DNA of 64,000 nucleotides from Eubacteriales bacterium (GTDB taxonomy: Bacteria > Bacillota > Clostridia > Lachnospirales > Lachnospiraceae), in contig JAUNHC010000013.1 in NCBI GenBank assembly GCA_030524175.1, positions 1 through 64,000 on the forward strand, read 5' to 3'. Each line of letters opens with the position of its first letter. The stretch's first letter is position 1. This document shows, one piece after another, positions 9,105 through 18,702 of this stretch. The notes under the pieces are model-generated. The model saw nothing but the letters and a program-made list of their open reading frames with translations. It did no database searches and had not been told where the DNA came from. The translations under genes were made by a program, and so were the position numbers.

Positions 9105-9632
9105 TTAGAATTCAGGTTCGATCAATCCGTAAGTATTTCCCTTACGTTTATAAACCACATTCACCTGATCTGTCTCTGCATTGTAGAATACAAAGAAATT
9201 GTGTCCTAAAAGCTCCATCTGCACACAGGCATCTTCAGGATACATAGGTTTGATACCGAATTTCTTAGTACGGATGATTTTCACTTCATCGTCTTCATCA
9301 TAGTCTTTGTCCAGATAAGCCTGCTGGAAATTGCCGGCTGCCTGTTTCTTGTCAACTATTTTGTTTTTGTATTTGCGAAGCTGGCGCTCAATTACCTCTT
9401 CTACCAGGTCTATAGACACATACATATCATTGCTCACCTGTTCGGAGCGGATAATATTCCCTTTAACAGGAATCGTCACTTCAATTTTTTGTCTTTCTTT
9501 TTCCACACTTAAAGTTACTACAACTTCGGTGTCAGGAGTGAAATACCTTTCCAGCTTTCCGAGCTTGTCCTCTACGGCTGTCTTAAGTCCTTCCGTAACT
9601 GCGAGATTTTTTCCGCTAATAATAAATTTCAT
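9105..9632 (-). CDS. hpf: Ribosome hibernation promoting factor, long form
   Basis: Binds the 30S subunit and dimerises ribosomes to 100S in stationary phase. At 175 residues it is the long form: an N-terminal RaiA/S30AE domain (MKFIISGKNLAVTEGLKTAVEDKL...) and a C-terminal dimerisation domain (KKFGIKPMYPEDACVQMELLGHNFFVFYNAETDQVNVVYKRKGNTYGLIEP) joined by a charged linker. Start is supported by AAAGGGGAT upstream. A TATAAT box lies at 9664-9669 on the minus strand but no standard -35 accompanies it, which may mean an alternative sigma factor or activator. Confidence 0.96.
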   Translation of the reverse strand: MKFIISGKNLAVTEGLKTAVEDKLGKLERYFTPDTEVVVTLSVEKERQKIEVTIPVKGNIIRSEQVSNDMYVSIDLVEEVIERQLRKYKNKIVDKKQAAGNFQQAYLDKDYDEDDEVKIIRTKKFGIKPMYPEDACVQMELLGHNFFVFYNAETDQVNVVYKRKGNTYGLIEPEF

Positions 9633-9770
9633 GCTTCCATCCCCTTTGCTGTTTGATGTTCTTATTATATCACATCAGTACAAATTTTAACATCATTTTA
9701 TAAAAAATTTACATATTTATCTGAACCTTTATGTTACTGTTCACACGGAACTGCATTGTGCAGAGACATG

Positions 9771-10547
9771 TCAGTGCTGACCCAGCCGGATGAGATCTTT
9801 AAAAGGAATGGTACCCCCGAATAAATCAAGTGCGCTGCCTACTGTCACGTCCAGCCGGTTCTGTCCATATTCCCTGAGGACAGCAATATCCTCCATTGTT
9901 CCCACACCGCCTGCATAAGTGACAGAACGGGCAGTATATTCACTGAGAAGAGCTGCCAGCTCCTTTTCAATCCCTCTGGCTTTCCCTTCCACATCTACTG
10001 CATGGACGAGAAATTCATCACAGTGGCTGCCAAGCTCTTCCATTGTTTTAAGAGTCACAGGAACCTCCGTAAATTTCTGCCACCTGTCTGTTACAATAAA
10101 ATATTGGTCTCCCTTTTTTCTGCAGCTTAAATCCAGGACCAGGTGCTCTTTTCCTGCCGCCGCCTCCATCCTGTGAAGATTCTCCCAGGAAATGAGTCCA
10201 TCCTTAAAAACATAAGAAGTCACTATCACATGGCTTGCCCCGGCGTCTAAATACTGCTCTGCATTCTCGGGGCATACACCTCCGCCGATCTGAAGGCCGC
10301 CCGGAAATGTCCCAAGGGCAAGAAATGCCTGTCTTCTGGTTTCCTCATAATACGGAGAATCCACGCTGTTTAACAGGATCACATGGCCGCCCCGGATGTC
10401 CGCATCTCTGTAAAGAGCAGCATAAAAGGAGGCATCCTGCACAGAAACGAAATTTTCCTGTGCCTGGTCTCCCAGGTCCGACAGACTGCCTCCCACTATT
10501 TGTTTTACTTTACCATTATGTATATCAATGCATGGCCGGAATTTCAT
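9771..10547 (-). CDS. hisA: HisA, eukaryotic-type ProFAR isomerase
   Basis: Fourth step of histidine synthesis: a (beta/alpha)8-barrel Amadori isomerase acting on ProFAR. The 258-residue sequence starts MKFRPCIDIHNGKVKQIVGG (catalytic Asp8) and carries VLDLSCRK and YAGGVGTMEDI phosphate-binding segments. Its length and the inserts DLGDQAQENFVSVQDASFYAALY and RGGHVILLN correspond to the eukaryote-like HIS6 branch that some Lachnospiraceae carry, not the ~240-residue bacterial form. No other his gene is nearby. The lipoprotein gene lies 57 bases upstream on the same strand and may be co-transcribed. Confidence 0.88.
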   Translation of the reverse strand: MKFRPCIDIHNGKVKQIVGGSLSDLGDQAQENFVSVQDASFYAALYRDADIRGGHVILLNSVDSPYYEETRRQAFLALGTFPGGLQIGGGVCPENAEQYLDAGASHVIVTSYVFKDGLISWENLHRMEAAAGKEHLVLDLSCRKKGDQYFIVTDRWQKFTEVPVTLKTMEELGSHCDEFLVHAVDVEGKARGIEKELAALLSEYTARSVTYAGGVGTMEDIAVLREYGQNRLDVTVGSALDLFGGTIPFKDLIRLGQH

Positions 10548-10604
10548 TTTACATCACCCTTTCATGCATTGATAATAGCATCATTTTATACTTTCTGCAA
10601 CGGA

Positions 10605-11045
10605 TTATCTGCCTTCTGCCGCATTGCCTACTGCATCGCCCAGATCATCCACTGCATTGCCGACACCATCACCAAGATCTTTCACGCTGTTGCCAAGCTC
10701 GCCGGATACTGTTCCGTCATTGTTGTTGTCAGCTGCATTATCATTGGCTGCAGTATTATTATCAGCGGCATTGCCGGTGGTATCTGCATTGTCAGCGTTT
10801 GAGTCTGCGTTGTTGTCTGTCACATTGTTATCAGTAGTGTTTTTGTCTGCTGCATTAGTGTCAGTGTTATTCATGTCTGTGTCATTGGTGTCGGTATCTG
10901 CAGCATTATCATCTGCCGCATTGTCACCTGCCGCTGTTCCGGATTCGTCTGCTGCATTATTTCCATTGTCGTTTCCGCAGGCGGTAAAAGTACATAAGGT
11001 AAGCACAAGCATAGTGCTGATGAGGATTGCTTTCAGTTTTTTCAT
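10605..11045 (-). CDS. Asn/Asp/Thr-rich low-complexity lipoprotein
   Basis: A 146-residue predicted lipoprotein: an N-terminal signal with lipobox-like TFTAC (Cys22) and then about 90 residues made almost only of Asn, Asp, Ala and Thr (NAADDNAADTDTNDTDMNN-type units). A short tail follows with a repeated GNSVKDLGDGVGNAVDDLGDAVGNA pattern that may be amphipathic. No enzymatic domain is recognised. The disordered acidic stretch looks like a surface stalk or cation-binding spacer (inference). The repeated AAC/GAT codons make the region prone to slippage, so length may vary between strains. Confidence 0.7.
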   Translation of the reverse strand: MKKLKAILISTMLVLTLCTFTACGNDNGNNAADESGTAAGDNAADDNAADTDTNDTDMNNTDTNAADKNTTDNNVTDNNADSNADNADTTGNAADNNTAANDNAADNNNDGTVSGELGNSVKDLGDGVGNAVDDLGDAVGNAAEGR

Positions 11046-11131
11046 TATATCAGTCTCCTTTTCCTTGGAATTTAGCTTGTACTTCTAATATGCACATTAC
11101 TTGGAATCCTATGCTGGGATAAAATGGAAAA

Positions 11132-13852
11132 TTATTTTTTTCTCCGGTAAAACAGCCACACGGCAAAGGTCAGCAGACTTCCGGCAGCACTAAGAACAAT
11201 ACCCACATAAATATATGGTGTTGCATAGACAAGCTCTGCCCGATGGCTGCCTGAAGTAAGCTCCGCAGCCATAAACATAGTATTTGCCTTTTTTATCGCC
11301 TGCTTTTTCCCATCTACATATAATGTCCAGCCTTTACTGTAAGGAATGGAGAACACTAAGACTTTTTCTTTGTCAAGGGTAAGGCTGCAGGTTATATGGT
11401 TCCCGCTGACAGCCAGGTCCGATGGGGCATCTGAAAGTCTTTCCTCTGTCCAGCCGTTAAGATTTTTCATATCCTGACATAATATTTCAGCTTTATCGTA
11501 AACAAAACGTCCTCTTTTTTCGAAAGTAAGCTTTATTCTTTGCACAGGTTCTTTCCTGTATCCCAGATTTACAAGAAAGTTTCTGCGTCCGCTCTGAAAA
11601 TTGTTCTTTTTTGTACGCAGATTCAATGTCTGGACATTTGAACTGTTATCTCCCGGTACCTGGATGGTGATCATACAGCTGCCCGCCCCGCTTTTGTCAA
11701 AGCCCTTTTCTGCTGCTGTTGTATTTCCAAATCTGAAATCAGTGAATGCAAGATATGTTTCATTCAGCATCCTGCCGTTAAGATTCAGGACACAGCTTCC
11801 GCCGTCCCTGCGCACACGTATTTCTCCGTCCTTCCATTTCACACCGTCTTCCTCTGATACCGTAAACGGTACCTTCTCTGATGTAAAATCAGTTTTCGTT
11901 TCAGGCAGGCTGCTCTTTTCCATTACAGCCCCCTGAAGCATGGCCTCCTGACGCTGTGCTGCATTTAATTTAAGGAAATCCTCTTCCGGGATATAAGAAT
12001 CATAGGTGTAGGCAAATGGCAATGGGTTCTTATCCTCATAGACAGAGACACCTTCAGGAAGCCCTGTCACTCCTTCAACAAGTCCATACCCATAAGGTAT
12101 ATTCCCTTCCATTCCGGCAAAATATCTCATTGAAGAAAGCTTCATCAGCCATGCCCGGTTATTCAGACCGCTGAATTTCTGTTCCAAAGAATTATCGAGA
12201 TAATTTGTCTCACAAAAATCGCTCATACCATAAGGAGGCGTTGAAAAATAAAACTGGCTTCCATTTAGTCCGTTAAGCATACCTGAATTATAATATATGT
12301 CAGCATTATTCTGGGCAAACCGGTAACTGTCAATACCAGGAAGGCCTTTCAGCGCCTGCTCTGCAGAACCATGAGTGCGTTCATACGCTGTACCGCTGTC
12401 CAAATATTCATATACCTTACGCTTGTCATCTATCTTCATACCAAATACAAACCATATGTTGGTAATAATACTTGCTGATACGCTCACCACAGCCACAACA
12501 GCCCACAGGCTTCTATTCTTCGAGAAAATTTTGTATCCCGCAATAAAAATAACTGCTGTTACCAGTACAAGAATGCCTGCCGCCCCATTGTGCATTTCCT
12601 GCACCTCAGGATCAAACAGCATATATCCCCCATATATCAGTACGATCCCACACAATGCCCATCTCTGACGGGGTGACAGTGTGAAAAATTCCGGATACAT
12701 TTTTACAAATATGTATGATATGAGCATTACCATCGCCCAGCTCCACCTGTTGGTCGCATAAGAAAAACCATTCATCACACTTCCCGCATAAGGAACACAA
12801 AGCATCACCGTCAACAGAACAACGGCTGTTTTCAATGCTGCATACTTCTTCCTCTGCAAAAACAAAACTCCCAGAGACAGTATACAGATGGCCGCAACTC
12901 CAATAATGGTATACTTAGACAAATGCGCTCCGGTAAAGGAACTTAACAGGCTGTGGTAAAATCCTTTTCTGTACAGCCCTGGTATATAATGCTCCACATT
13001 CAGACGGTCTGTCCCTAAAACAGCCGTCACAACGGGCATAAGTATAAACCCTGACAATAAGATACCGCATAGACTATATAGGAAAAATCTCCCCAACCAG
13101 AAACATACCTGCTTAATTTTCCATCCAAACAGCATAAAATAACGGAAGACGGCATATATCACCGCAAAAATCCCCAGCATATAAAAGAAATAGAAATTCG
13201 AGACACCTGCCAGAGCCACTGACAAAATATACACAAATGGTTTTTTCCCTGCAAATATCTTATCCACGCCCAACAGGATCAATGGGAGGTAAATACATGG
13301 GTTAATAAAATAAGGGTGGTTAAACCCGGCCACAAGCGTCCACTGAGAAAACGCATAAATCAGCATTCCCAGAAAAACCGAAACCTCTCCGTTTTTATGG
13401 AAAAAACAAAATCTGGAAAAGGCGATCCCTGACAAATACATTCTCGCGAATATAAGAAATCCAAAAAGATACTCCGTAAATCTTTCCGGTACAAATAAAG
13501 ATAGAAGATTCAGCGGATCTCCTATAGTGTAATAGTGAAGAGTTGTGAGGATATCAGAGCCATAACCGATATGCAGATCCCACATAGGCAGGCTGAAGCT
13601 ATGGTTCACCAATATATTCTTTATCACAGACCTGAGATAAGTTCCATAATATGAAAGGGCTGTATAATGCTGCTTCAGTCCGTCATTTCTCCATATGAAT
13701 GTTTTCCCTGCCGCGATGAACACGAGTACAATAAAGGCAGACAGCACCAGAAATGCTGCTGAATAAGCAAGATAGAAATTTCTTTTATTTCCGGCAAAAT
13801 ATTTTTGAAATATTTTTCTTTGGTTATTTTCTAATTTTTCAATTACTTTCAT
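11132..13852 (-). CDS. YfhO family polytopic membrane protein
   Basis: A 906-residue membrane protein with about a dozen transmembrane helices over the first ~480 residues, a large extracytoplasmic region (about 500-870) and a final helix before RRKK. The GC-fold glycosyltransferase-like layout, the loop WDLHIGYGSDILTTLHYYTIGDPLNLLSLF and the C-terminal YSKGWTLYVDGKK motif are those of YfhO. The Bacillus relative helps glycosylate lipoteichoic acid; a cell-envelope sugar-transfer role is inferred here. Together with the neighbouring secreted protein it forms an envelope-related stretch. Confidence 0.87.
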   Translation of the reverse strand: MKVIEKLENNQRKIFQKYFAGNKRNFYLAYSAAFLVLSAFIVLVFIAAGKTFIWRNDGLKQHYTALSYYGTYLRSVIKNILVNHSFSLPMWDLHIGYGSDILTTLHYYTIGDPLNLLSLFVPERFTEYLFGFLIFARMYLSGIAFSRFCFFHKNGEVSVFLGMLIYAFSQWTLVAGFNHPYFINPCIYLPLILLGVDKIFAGKKPFVYILSVALAGVSNFYFFYMLGIFAVIYAVFRYFMLFGWKIKQVCFWLGRFFLYSLCGILLSGFILMPVVTAVLGTDRLNVEHYIPGLYRKGFYHSLLSSFTGAHLSKYTIIGVAAICILSLGVLFLQRKKYAALKTAVVLLTVMLCVPYAGSVMNGFSYATNRWSWAMVMLISYIFVKMYPEFFTLSPRQRWALCGIVLIYGGYMLFDPEVQEMHNGAAGILVLVTAVIFIAGYKIFSKNRSLWAVVAVVSVSASIITNIWFVFGMKIDDKRKVYEYLDSGTAYERTHGSAEQALKGLPGIDSYRFAQNNADIYYNSGMLNGLNGSQFYFSTPPYGMSDFCETNYLDNSLEQKFSGLNNRAWLMKLSSMRYFAGMEGNIPYGYGLVEGVTGLPEGVSVYEDKNPLPFAYTYDSYIPEEDFLKLNAAQRQEAMLQGAVMEKSSLPETKTDFTSEKVPFTVSEEDGVKWKDGEIRVRRDGGSCVLNLNGRMLNETYLAFTDFRFGNTTAAEKGFDKSGAGSCMITIQVPGDNSSNVQTLNLRTKKNNFQSGRRNFLVNLGYRKEPVQRIKLTFEKRGRFVYDKAEILCQDMKNLNGWTEERLSDAPSDLAVSGNHITCSLTLDKEKVLVFSIPYSKGWTLYVDGKKQAIKKANTMFMAAELTSGSHRAELVYATPYIYVGIVLSAAGSLLTFAVWLFYRRKK

Positions 13853-13872
13853 ACGTTCTCCCTAAACCGCAT

Positions 13873-13945
13873 CTCCGGGCAGAGAAACTTTTCTCTGTCC
13901 GGGACACGGCTGCATTATAACAAAACCCGGATGTATTCCGGCTCC
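13873..13945 (-). terminator. Hairpins after the secreted repeat protein
   Basis: On the minus strand a CCGG-stem hairpin (about 13924-13940) is followed by TTTTGTT, and a second strong hairpin (CAGAGAAA/TTTCTCTG, 13878-13896) lies just before the YfhO gene. The first has the form of an intrinsic terminator; the second lacks a T-run and would be in the YfhO leader. Confidence 0.5.
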
Positions 13946-13970
13946 TGTTATACATATCCATTGCCACGCC

Positions 13971-16121
13971 TCAGGATACTACAATTTTCTGAAGCTTCGA
14001 CCACTGACTGTAAACCTTCTGGCCGTTCTGAATGCTGTATGCCTGGACACCTACATAGTAAGTACCTTTCTTCAGATTTTTGACAGTGACTGTCTTGGCC
14101 GTCTGGCCGTTTTTACTATATACAGTTTTGGCAGGAGCATATATCACTGTCTTAGAATCATCACTCTTTGACTGCGCTGTTCCTATTCTAATATTATACC
14201 CTGCAGCATTCTTAGGTATTGAAACCTTTAACTTTACGTTTCTGCCGGATACACTGGCTTCCATGACCGGCCGGGCAGGTGTGACAGTATTGATCTTTAC
14301 ATTTTTATAAACGGATGCTTCTGTCCGCTCGGTACCATCCATCCCCTCATATACACCGCAGGCACGGATCTCATATACACCCTTGGGCACATTGCGGAAA
14401 ACCACCTTCGTGCCTGTCCGATTTGCAGCCGCCCTTACTGTCTTCTCTTTTCCGCCGGTACCTTTGGAAATAATACTGCAGTCATATGTTTCTCCTTTTA
14501 ATCTGGAAATATTAACAGTGATCATATTTTTGTTGACAGTAACTTTTGTAATCTTAGGAACAGGATGTTTCACTGTCAATTTAACTGTTATGTCCTTCTG
14601 ACCGATCTCTCCATTACCTATGCCCCCGTTTCTGACAGACAGCCTTCCAGAATAATAACCTGGTTCTATTGAATTCTTTGGTCCGATCACAAAAGATTTC
14701 AGGGTCTTGTCATAATATGCATTAAAACTGTCTTCTAATTCTTTTGATTCCCATATAAAAGTCCACTCCCCCGCCAAGACAGAATATCCTTCTTTAACTG
14801 TAGGTATTACGCCCTGTGCAAGAGGCGGTGTCTGGCCTTTTACAAAACTTCCGAAATTCAGTTCATTTCTGTCCAGTGTAAATACATCAGCTCCAGTCAC
14901 TGTCACATGTACCGGAACTTCTATATTGATTTTTCCTGTTGTATCTGTGACAATGATTTTGTCATCTGTATATTCTCCCACTACAATATTCCTGAACACA
15001 GGCTCACAGGTATAATATATTGTTTCTCCCGGCTGTGCAACGGACGTATTGTTCTCAAGTACCATCTCTGCATATTTGGAATCCTTGATATCAATGTCAA
15101 CAGGCTTGTCTCCAATATTAGTGATTGAAATGGCCCCGTAAAAATGCCATGCATCCTCATCGCACAAATCCAGCTTCAGATTCAACACATCAGAATTAAC
15201 CCTGACAACATAGTCGTTATCCGGTTTTTCAGGAAGAACTGTGATTTTTATTTTGATATCCTCCTGATGTCCGTAATTGTCAATATCTTCATTTCTGACA
15301 GAGAGATACCCTTCATATTCGCCGGGTTCCAGATCTGCTCTGGGGGTTACTGTGATCGTTTTAAATTCTTTGTCAAATGCCGCATCTACATTCCCCTCCA
15401 GATTGCCTTTAAGGTCTCCCTTTTTCCACAGCAGTTCCCAATCACCGTTATATAAATCTGTTTCTTCTTCCACATTGACAGCGACAGTCTGCGGCGCCGG
15501 CATGTTTTCTCCTTTATGATACTCTCCGAAATCCAGTTCCTTTTTGTCTACTGAAAATCCCCCATCTCCGGTCACTGATAAATGTATCTCTAACTCTATG
15601 TGTATGTTTCCTGTAGCATCCTCAATTGTCAGTATATCATCCGAGAATTCTCCCATCACCATATTTGCCTCAATGGGATCAAACTCCAGAGTATCTTCCT
15701 CTCCTGCACTTAAAGGGTAGTTGAGGATCGGCTCTATGTATTTCTGACTTGTCACGTTCAAGGATATATCTTTTTTACCTACATTTTTGATATACATTCC
15801 CCCGAACAAATTAAACCTGTCTTGGCCCATAGCGTAATGGATATTTATTGAGTTACCGTCAGAAATCAATTTCACTGCATAATCTTCCCCACTTGCATCT
15901 GTTCCAGAGCCGTCAGTCCCCTCGCTGCCACTTGTCAAAATATCTCCGGCCCTTGGTGTATCATCTGTAAACACACCCACTTCACCTGCATCCTGATCGT
16001 CCCCTTCTGAAAATTTTTCTGCATGTGTGCTGTCGGAAAACTCGCCTCCCCATACTGTGCTCACACCTCCCAGGCACAGAATTCCTGCCAGCAATATTGC
16101 CTGTAACTTCTTCATTTTCAT
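13971..16121 (-). CDS. Secreted repeat protein with two Ig-like tandem modules
   Basis: A 716-residue exported protein of unknown function. A signal peptide (MKMKKLQAILLAGILCLGG...) is followed by an acidic linker. Two homologous modules of about 220 residues follow: each has a beta-rich part ending 'TGNI(H/N)IE...HxxVTG', then 'FxxDxxELxFGxxxKG', then 'GxW...W', then 'EPGxYxGxLSVRN'. After them come two fibronectin-like domains up to the C-terminal QWSKLQKIVVS. No LPXTG motif or cell-wall-binding repeats are seen, so it is probably secreted or held non-covalently. The modules resemble choice-of-anchor/transglutaminase-associated Ig folds; adhesin or matrix role is inference only. Confidence 0.72.
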   Translation of the reverse strand: MKMKKLQAILLAGILCLGGVSTVWGGEFSDSTHAEKFSEGDDQDAGEVGVFTDDTPRAGDILTSGSEGTDGSGTDASGEDYAVKLISDGNSINIHYAMGQDRFNLFGGMYIKNVGKKDISLNVTSQKYIEPILNYPLSAGEEDTLEFDPIEANMVMGEFSDDILTIEDATGNIHIELEIHLSVTGDGGFSVDKKELDFGEYHKGENMPAPQTVAVNVEEETDLYNGDWELLWKKGDLKGNLEGNVDAAFDKEFKTITVTPRADLEPGEYEGYLSVRNEDIDNYGHQEDIKIKITVLPEKPDNDYVVRVNSDVLNLKLDLCDEDAWHFYGAISITNIGDKPVDIDIKDSKYAEMVLENNTSVAQPGETIYYTCEPVFRNIVVGEYTDDKIIVTDTTGKINIEVPVHVTVTGADVFTLDRNELNFGSFVKGQTPPLAQGVIPTVKEGYSVLAGEWTFIWESKELEDSFNAYYDKTLKSFVIGPKNSIEPGYYSGRLSVRNGGIGNGEIGQKDITVKLTVKHPVPKITKVTVNKNMITVNISRLKGETYDCSIISKGTGGKEKTVRAAANRTGTKVVFRNVPKGVYEIRACGVYEGMDGTERTEASVYKNVKINTVTPARPVMEASVSGRNVKLKVSIPKNAAGYNIRIGTAQSKSDDSKTVIYAPAKTVYSKNGQTAKTVTVKNLKKGTYYVGVQAYSIQNGQKVYSQWSKLQKIVVS

Positions 16122-16310
16122 ACATTTCCCTCCTTAAATAAATTGAAATATAACAGTCTGCTATATCTTAATATTAAGGCTGCCAGGATGCCGGGCAAAA
16201 CCTGCAGGCAGCCTCAGTACCATTGCATACTTAAATATATTTAACAATACAGCCTATACTTATATAATGTCTTGAACTGTCAATTTATTGCATAATAAGG
16301 AAACTTTTAC

Positions 16311-16366
16311 CTAAAAATAAAAGCCGCCCCTGTTCCGGTGAGATTTCCCGGATACCAAGGCGGCTT
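16311..16366 (-). terminator. dapB terminator
   Basis: AAGCCGCC (16321-16328) pairs with GGCGGCTT (16359-16366) around an inner CCGG hairpin; on the minus strand TTTTATTTTTAG follows. Confidence 0.88.
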
Positions 16367-16399
16367 AATATTTTATACTCTTATCATTTCAGACTTCTT

Positions 16400-17158
16400 T
16401 CAGCCATTAATGACATGACTCATATCATATCTCCCTGCCGGTTTCCCAGCCAGGAACTTGGCGGCTTCCAAAGCGCCTTTGCCAAATACCGCCTTAGAGT
16501 GGGCAGTATGTTTAAACTCGATCACTTCATCCGGACCTGCAAAAATCACTTCGTGCTCACCTACGATCGTACCGCCGCGAACAGCAGAAATACCGATTTC
16601 CTTATCATCTCTCTGCTCCCTGCGCTGGCTTCTGTCATACACGTAATGATACTGATTATCCATAGACTCATTGAGACTGTCTGCCAAGGCTAAAGCAGTA
16701 CCGCTTGGTGCATCTACCTTCAGATGATGATGGCGCTCCACAATCTCCATATCAAAGCCGGCTGCAGCCAATACCTTAGCAGCATCCTGCACTAATTTCA
16801 AAAGTGTATTGATGCCGAGAGACATATTTGCGGATTTGAGAACTGCCACCTTTTTGGCAGCTTCTTCCACCCGGGCAAGCTGTTCCTCGCTCAATCCTGT
16901 TGTACAGACAACAACGGGAATCTGACGCCGGATACTGTAATCAAGCAGCGCATCCACTGCCTTGGAAGACGAAAAATCAATTATTGCATCTGCTTCCACC
17001 TGACAGGCCTGAATATCTGTGAAGACCGGATAATTATTCTTACCCTGATCTGCTATATCAATTCCTGCAACAATCTCTGCATCCGGATCATTTTCAGCCA
17101 AGCCGGAAATCACCTGTCCCATATGACCGTTGCAGCCATGCATGATGATTCTTACCAT
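16400..17158 (-). CDS. dapB: 4-hydroxy-tetrahydrodipicolinate reductase
   Basis: Second dedicated step of the diaminopimelate/lysine pathway, NAD(P)H-dependent. At 252 residues it has the Rossmann start MVRIIMHGCNGHMGQ and the signature ERHHHLKVDAPSGTA, where the second His and the Lys bind substrate. It follows dapA with 15 bases between, so the two are one transcript with cobO likely at its head. Confidence 0.97.
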   Translation of the reverse strand: MVRIIMHGCNGHMGQVISGLAENDPDAEIVAGIDIADQGKNNYPVFTDIQACQVEADAIIDFSSSKAVDALLDYSIRRQIPVVVCTTGLSEEQLARVEEAAKKVAVLKSANMSLGINTLLKLVQDAAKVLAAAGFDMEIVERHHHLKVDAPSGTALALADSLNESMDNQYHYVYDRSQRREQRDDKEIGISAVRGGTIVGEHEVIFAGPDEVIEFKHTAHSKAVFGKGALEAAKFLAGKPAGRYDMSHVING

Positions 17159-17173
17159 ATGTATCTCCCTTTT

Positions 17174-18067
17174 CTATGCAAGCTCAAGACCGAAGTCTTT
17201 CAAAGCCTTTGCAAGTTTCTCTTTGTTGGCTGGCTCCATCTCAGATAACGGCATGCGAACTGGTCCTACATTCATTCCCATAAGATTCATAGCCTCTTTC
17301 ACCGGAATCGGGTTAACTTCACAGAACAATGCATTGATCAGAGGAATCGCATCCAGCTGCATCTTGGTTGCACCTGCTGTATCACCGTCCAGATATTTCA
17401 TAACCATGTCATGAGTGTATTTGGGCGCCACATTGGACAATACGGAAATCACACCTAATCCTCCTACAGAAAGAATAGGCAGTACCTGGTCATCATTTCC
17501 TGAATAAAGTTCGATACATCCGTCAGCCATGGACATCATCTTGGCAATCTGGGATAAATCTCCGCTGGCTGCCTTGATACCTACAATATTTTTAACATTT
17601 TTTGCAAGGGCCACTGCTGTTGCAGGCTGGATGTTGCAGCCTGTACGGCTCGGCACATTGTACATGATGATCGGTGTCTCAGGAACAGCATTGGCAATAG
17701 TTGTGTAATGCTCAATGAGTCCCTTCTGTGTAGCCTTATTGTAATAAGGAGTTACCAGCAGCAATGCATCTGCGCCGTAGAGAACAGCTTCCTTGGACAT
17801 CATGACAGCAGTCTCTGTGCAGTTGGAGCCTGTGCCCGCAATAACCGGTACACGCTTAGCCACCTTATCAATCGTATATTTAATGGCCTGGAGATGTTCT
17901 CCGTGTGTCAATGTGGAAGATTCTCCTGTAGTACCGCAAATAATGATTGCATCGGTGCTGTTTGCGATTTGAAACTCCAGAATCTCTCCCAGCTTTTCAA
18001 AATTCACCTTTCCGTCTTCATGCATAGGGGTTACAATCGCTACGCCTGCGCCTTTAAAAATTGCCAT
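17174..18067 (-). CDS. dapA: 4-hydroxy-tetrahydrodipicolinate synthase
   Basis: Condenses pyruvate and aspartate semialdehyde; class I aldolase-fold enzyme with a Schiff-base lysine (VGIKAASGD). It also has the GTTGES motif and the tyrosine motif MYNVPSRTG. The chosen ATG at 18067 (297 residues) is seven bases after AAGGAGG; an ATG two codons earlier sits too close to the ribosome site. No lysine riboswitch fits in the 45 bases before it. Confidence 0.97.
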   Translation of the reverse strand: MAIFKGAGVAIVTPMHEDGKVNFEKLGEILEFQIANSTDAIIICGTTGESSTLTHGEHLQAIKYTIDKVAKRVPVIAGTGSNCTETAVMMSKEAVLYGADALLLVTPYYNKATQKGLIEHYTTIANAVPETPIIMYNVPSRTGCNIQPATAVALAKNVKNIVGIKAASGDLSQIAKMMSMADGCIELYSGNDDQVLPILSVGGLGVISVLSNVAPKYTHDMVMKYLDGDTAGATKMQLDAIPLINALFCEVNPIPVKEAMNLMGMNVGPVRMPLSEMEPANKEKLAKALKDFGLELA

Positions 18068-18112
18068 TTGCATTCCTCCTTCTTTCTTCTGTAAAATAAT
18101 TCATAAACATCT

Positions 18113-18613
18113 TTACACCTGATCCGGATCTGAGGTTGTGAGAGTCGTTACACTGTCCACATAATCCTTAAGACCCACAGGCAGCTTCCTTCCGGTCAAG
18201 ATGATATGCATGGTCTCGTCTTTCTGCTTCAGGATATCAATGATAGCCTCTTCTGTGGTAATTTCGTAATCCAAAAGCCCGAGAATCTCGTCCAGTACCA
18301 GGAAATCACATTCCTGAGTTGCAATCACCTTGCGCGCAAAATTCAGGCCGTTCAGAATGTTTCTCTCCTCCTCAGCCTTCTCATGCTCATTCAATTCTTC
18401 ATAGCAGGACTCCATTTTCTCGAACCGGAATATCTTGATATCTATATCTTCCAATTCTTCCAGAAAATCCAGCTCCCGGCGTTCTCTGCCCTTCAAAAAC
18501 TGAATGACGATCACGCTCTTGCCCTGTGCCGAAGCCCTAAGACTCTGGCCGATCGCCAGGGTTGTCTTACCTCTTCCGCTTCCACAGTAAACTTCTGTTA
18601 ATTCTTTTTCCAT
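18113..18613 (-). CDS. cobO: Cob(I)yrinic acid a,c-diamide adenosyltransferase, CobO/BtuR type
   Basis: Adds the adenosyl group to reduced corrinoids, using ATP. It is a P-loop protein: YCGSGRGKTTLAIG at the N-terminus, VIVIQFLKG, and FLVLDEILGLLDYEI as Walker B. At 166 residues it is slightly shorter than typical CobO. The ATG at 18613 is preferred because AGAGGA lies six bases upstream; the longer open frame has no ribosome site. No other cobalamin gene is in the window, so it may serve corrinoid salvage. A 45-base gap to dapA suggests one operon. Confidence 0.88.
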   Translation of the reverse strand: MEKELTEVYCGSGRGKTTLAIGQSLRASAQGKSVIVIQFLKGRERRELDFLEELEDIDIKIFRFEKMESCYEELNEHEKAEEERNILNGLNFARKVIATQECDFLVLDEILGLLDYEITTEEAIIDILKQKDETMHIILTGRKLPVGLKDYVDSVTTLTTSDPDQV

Positions 18614-18673
18614 AACAATTCCTCTTATCGTTAATGAAATTGAACTCATCCATTATTCATCTTGAATACGCTT

Positions 18674-18702
18674 ATCTTACCTCAGATTGGGAAGAATTGC
18701 AA
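18674..18702 (-). promoter_or_regulatory. Promoter of cobO-dapA-dapB
   Basis: Minus strand TTGCAA (18697-18702), 17-base spacer, TAAGAT (18674-18679). Confidence 0.6.

Noticed and set aside
18068-18112. Lysine riboswitch before dapA
   Set aside because: Only 45 bases separate it from cobO; there is no room.
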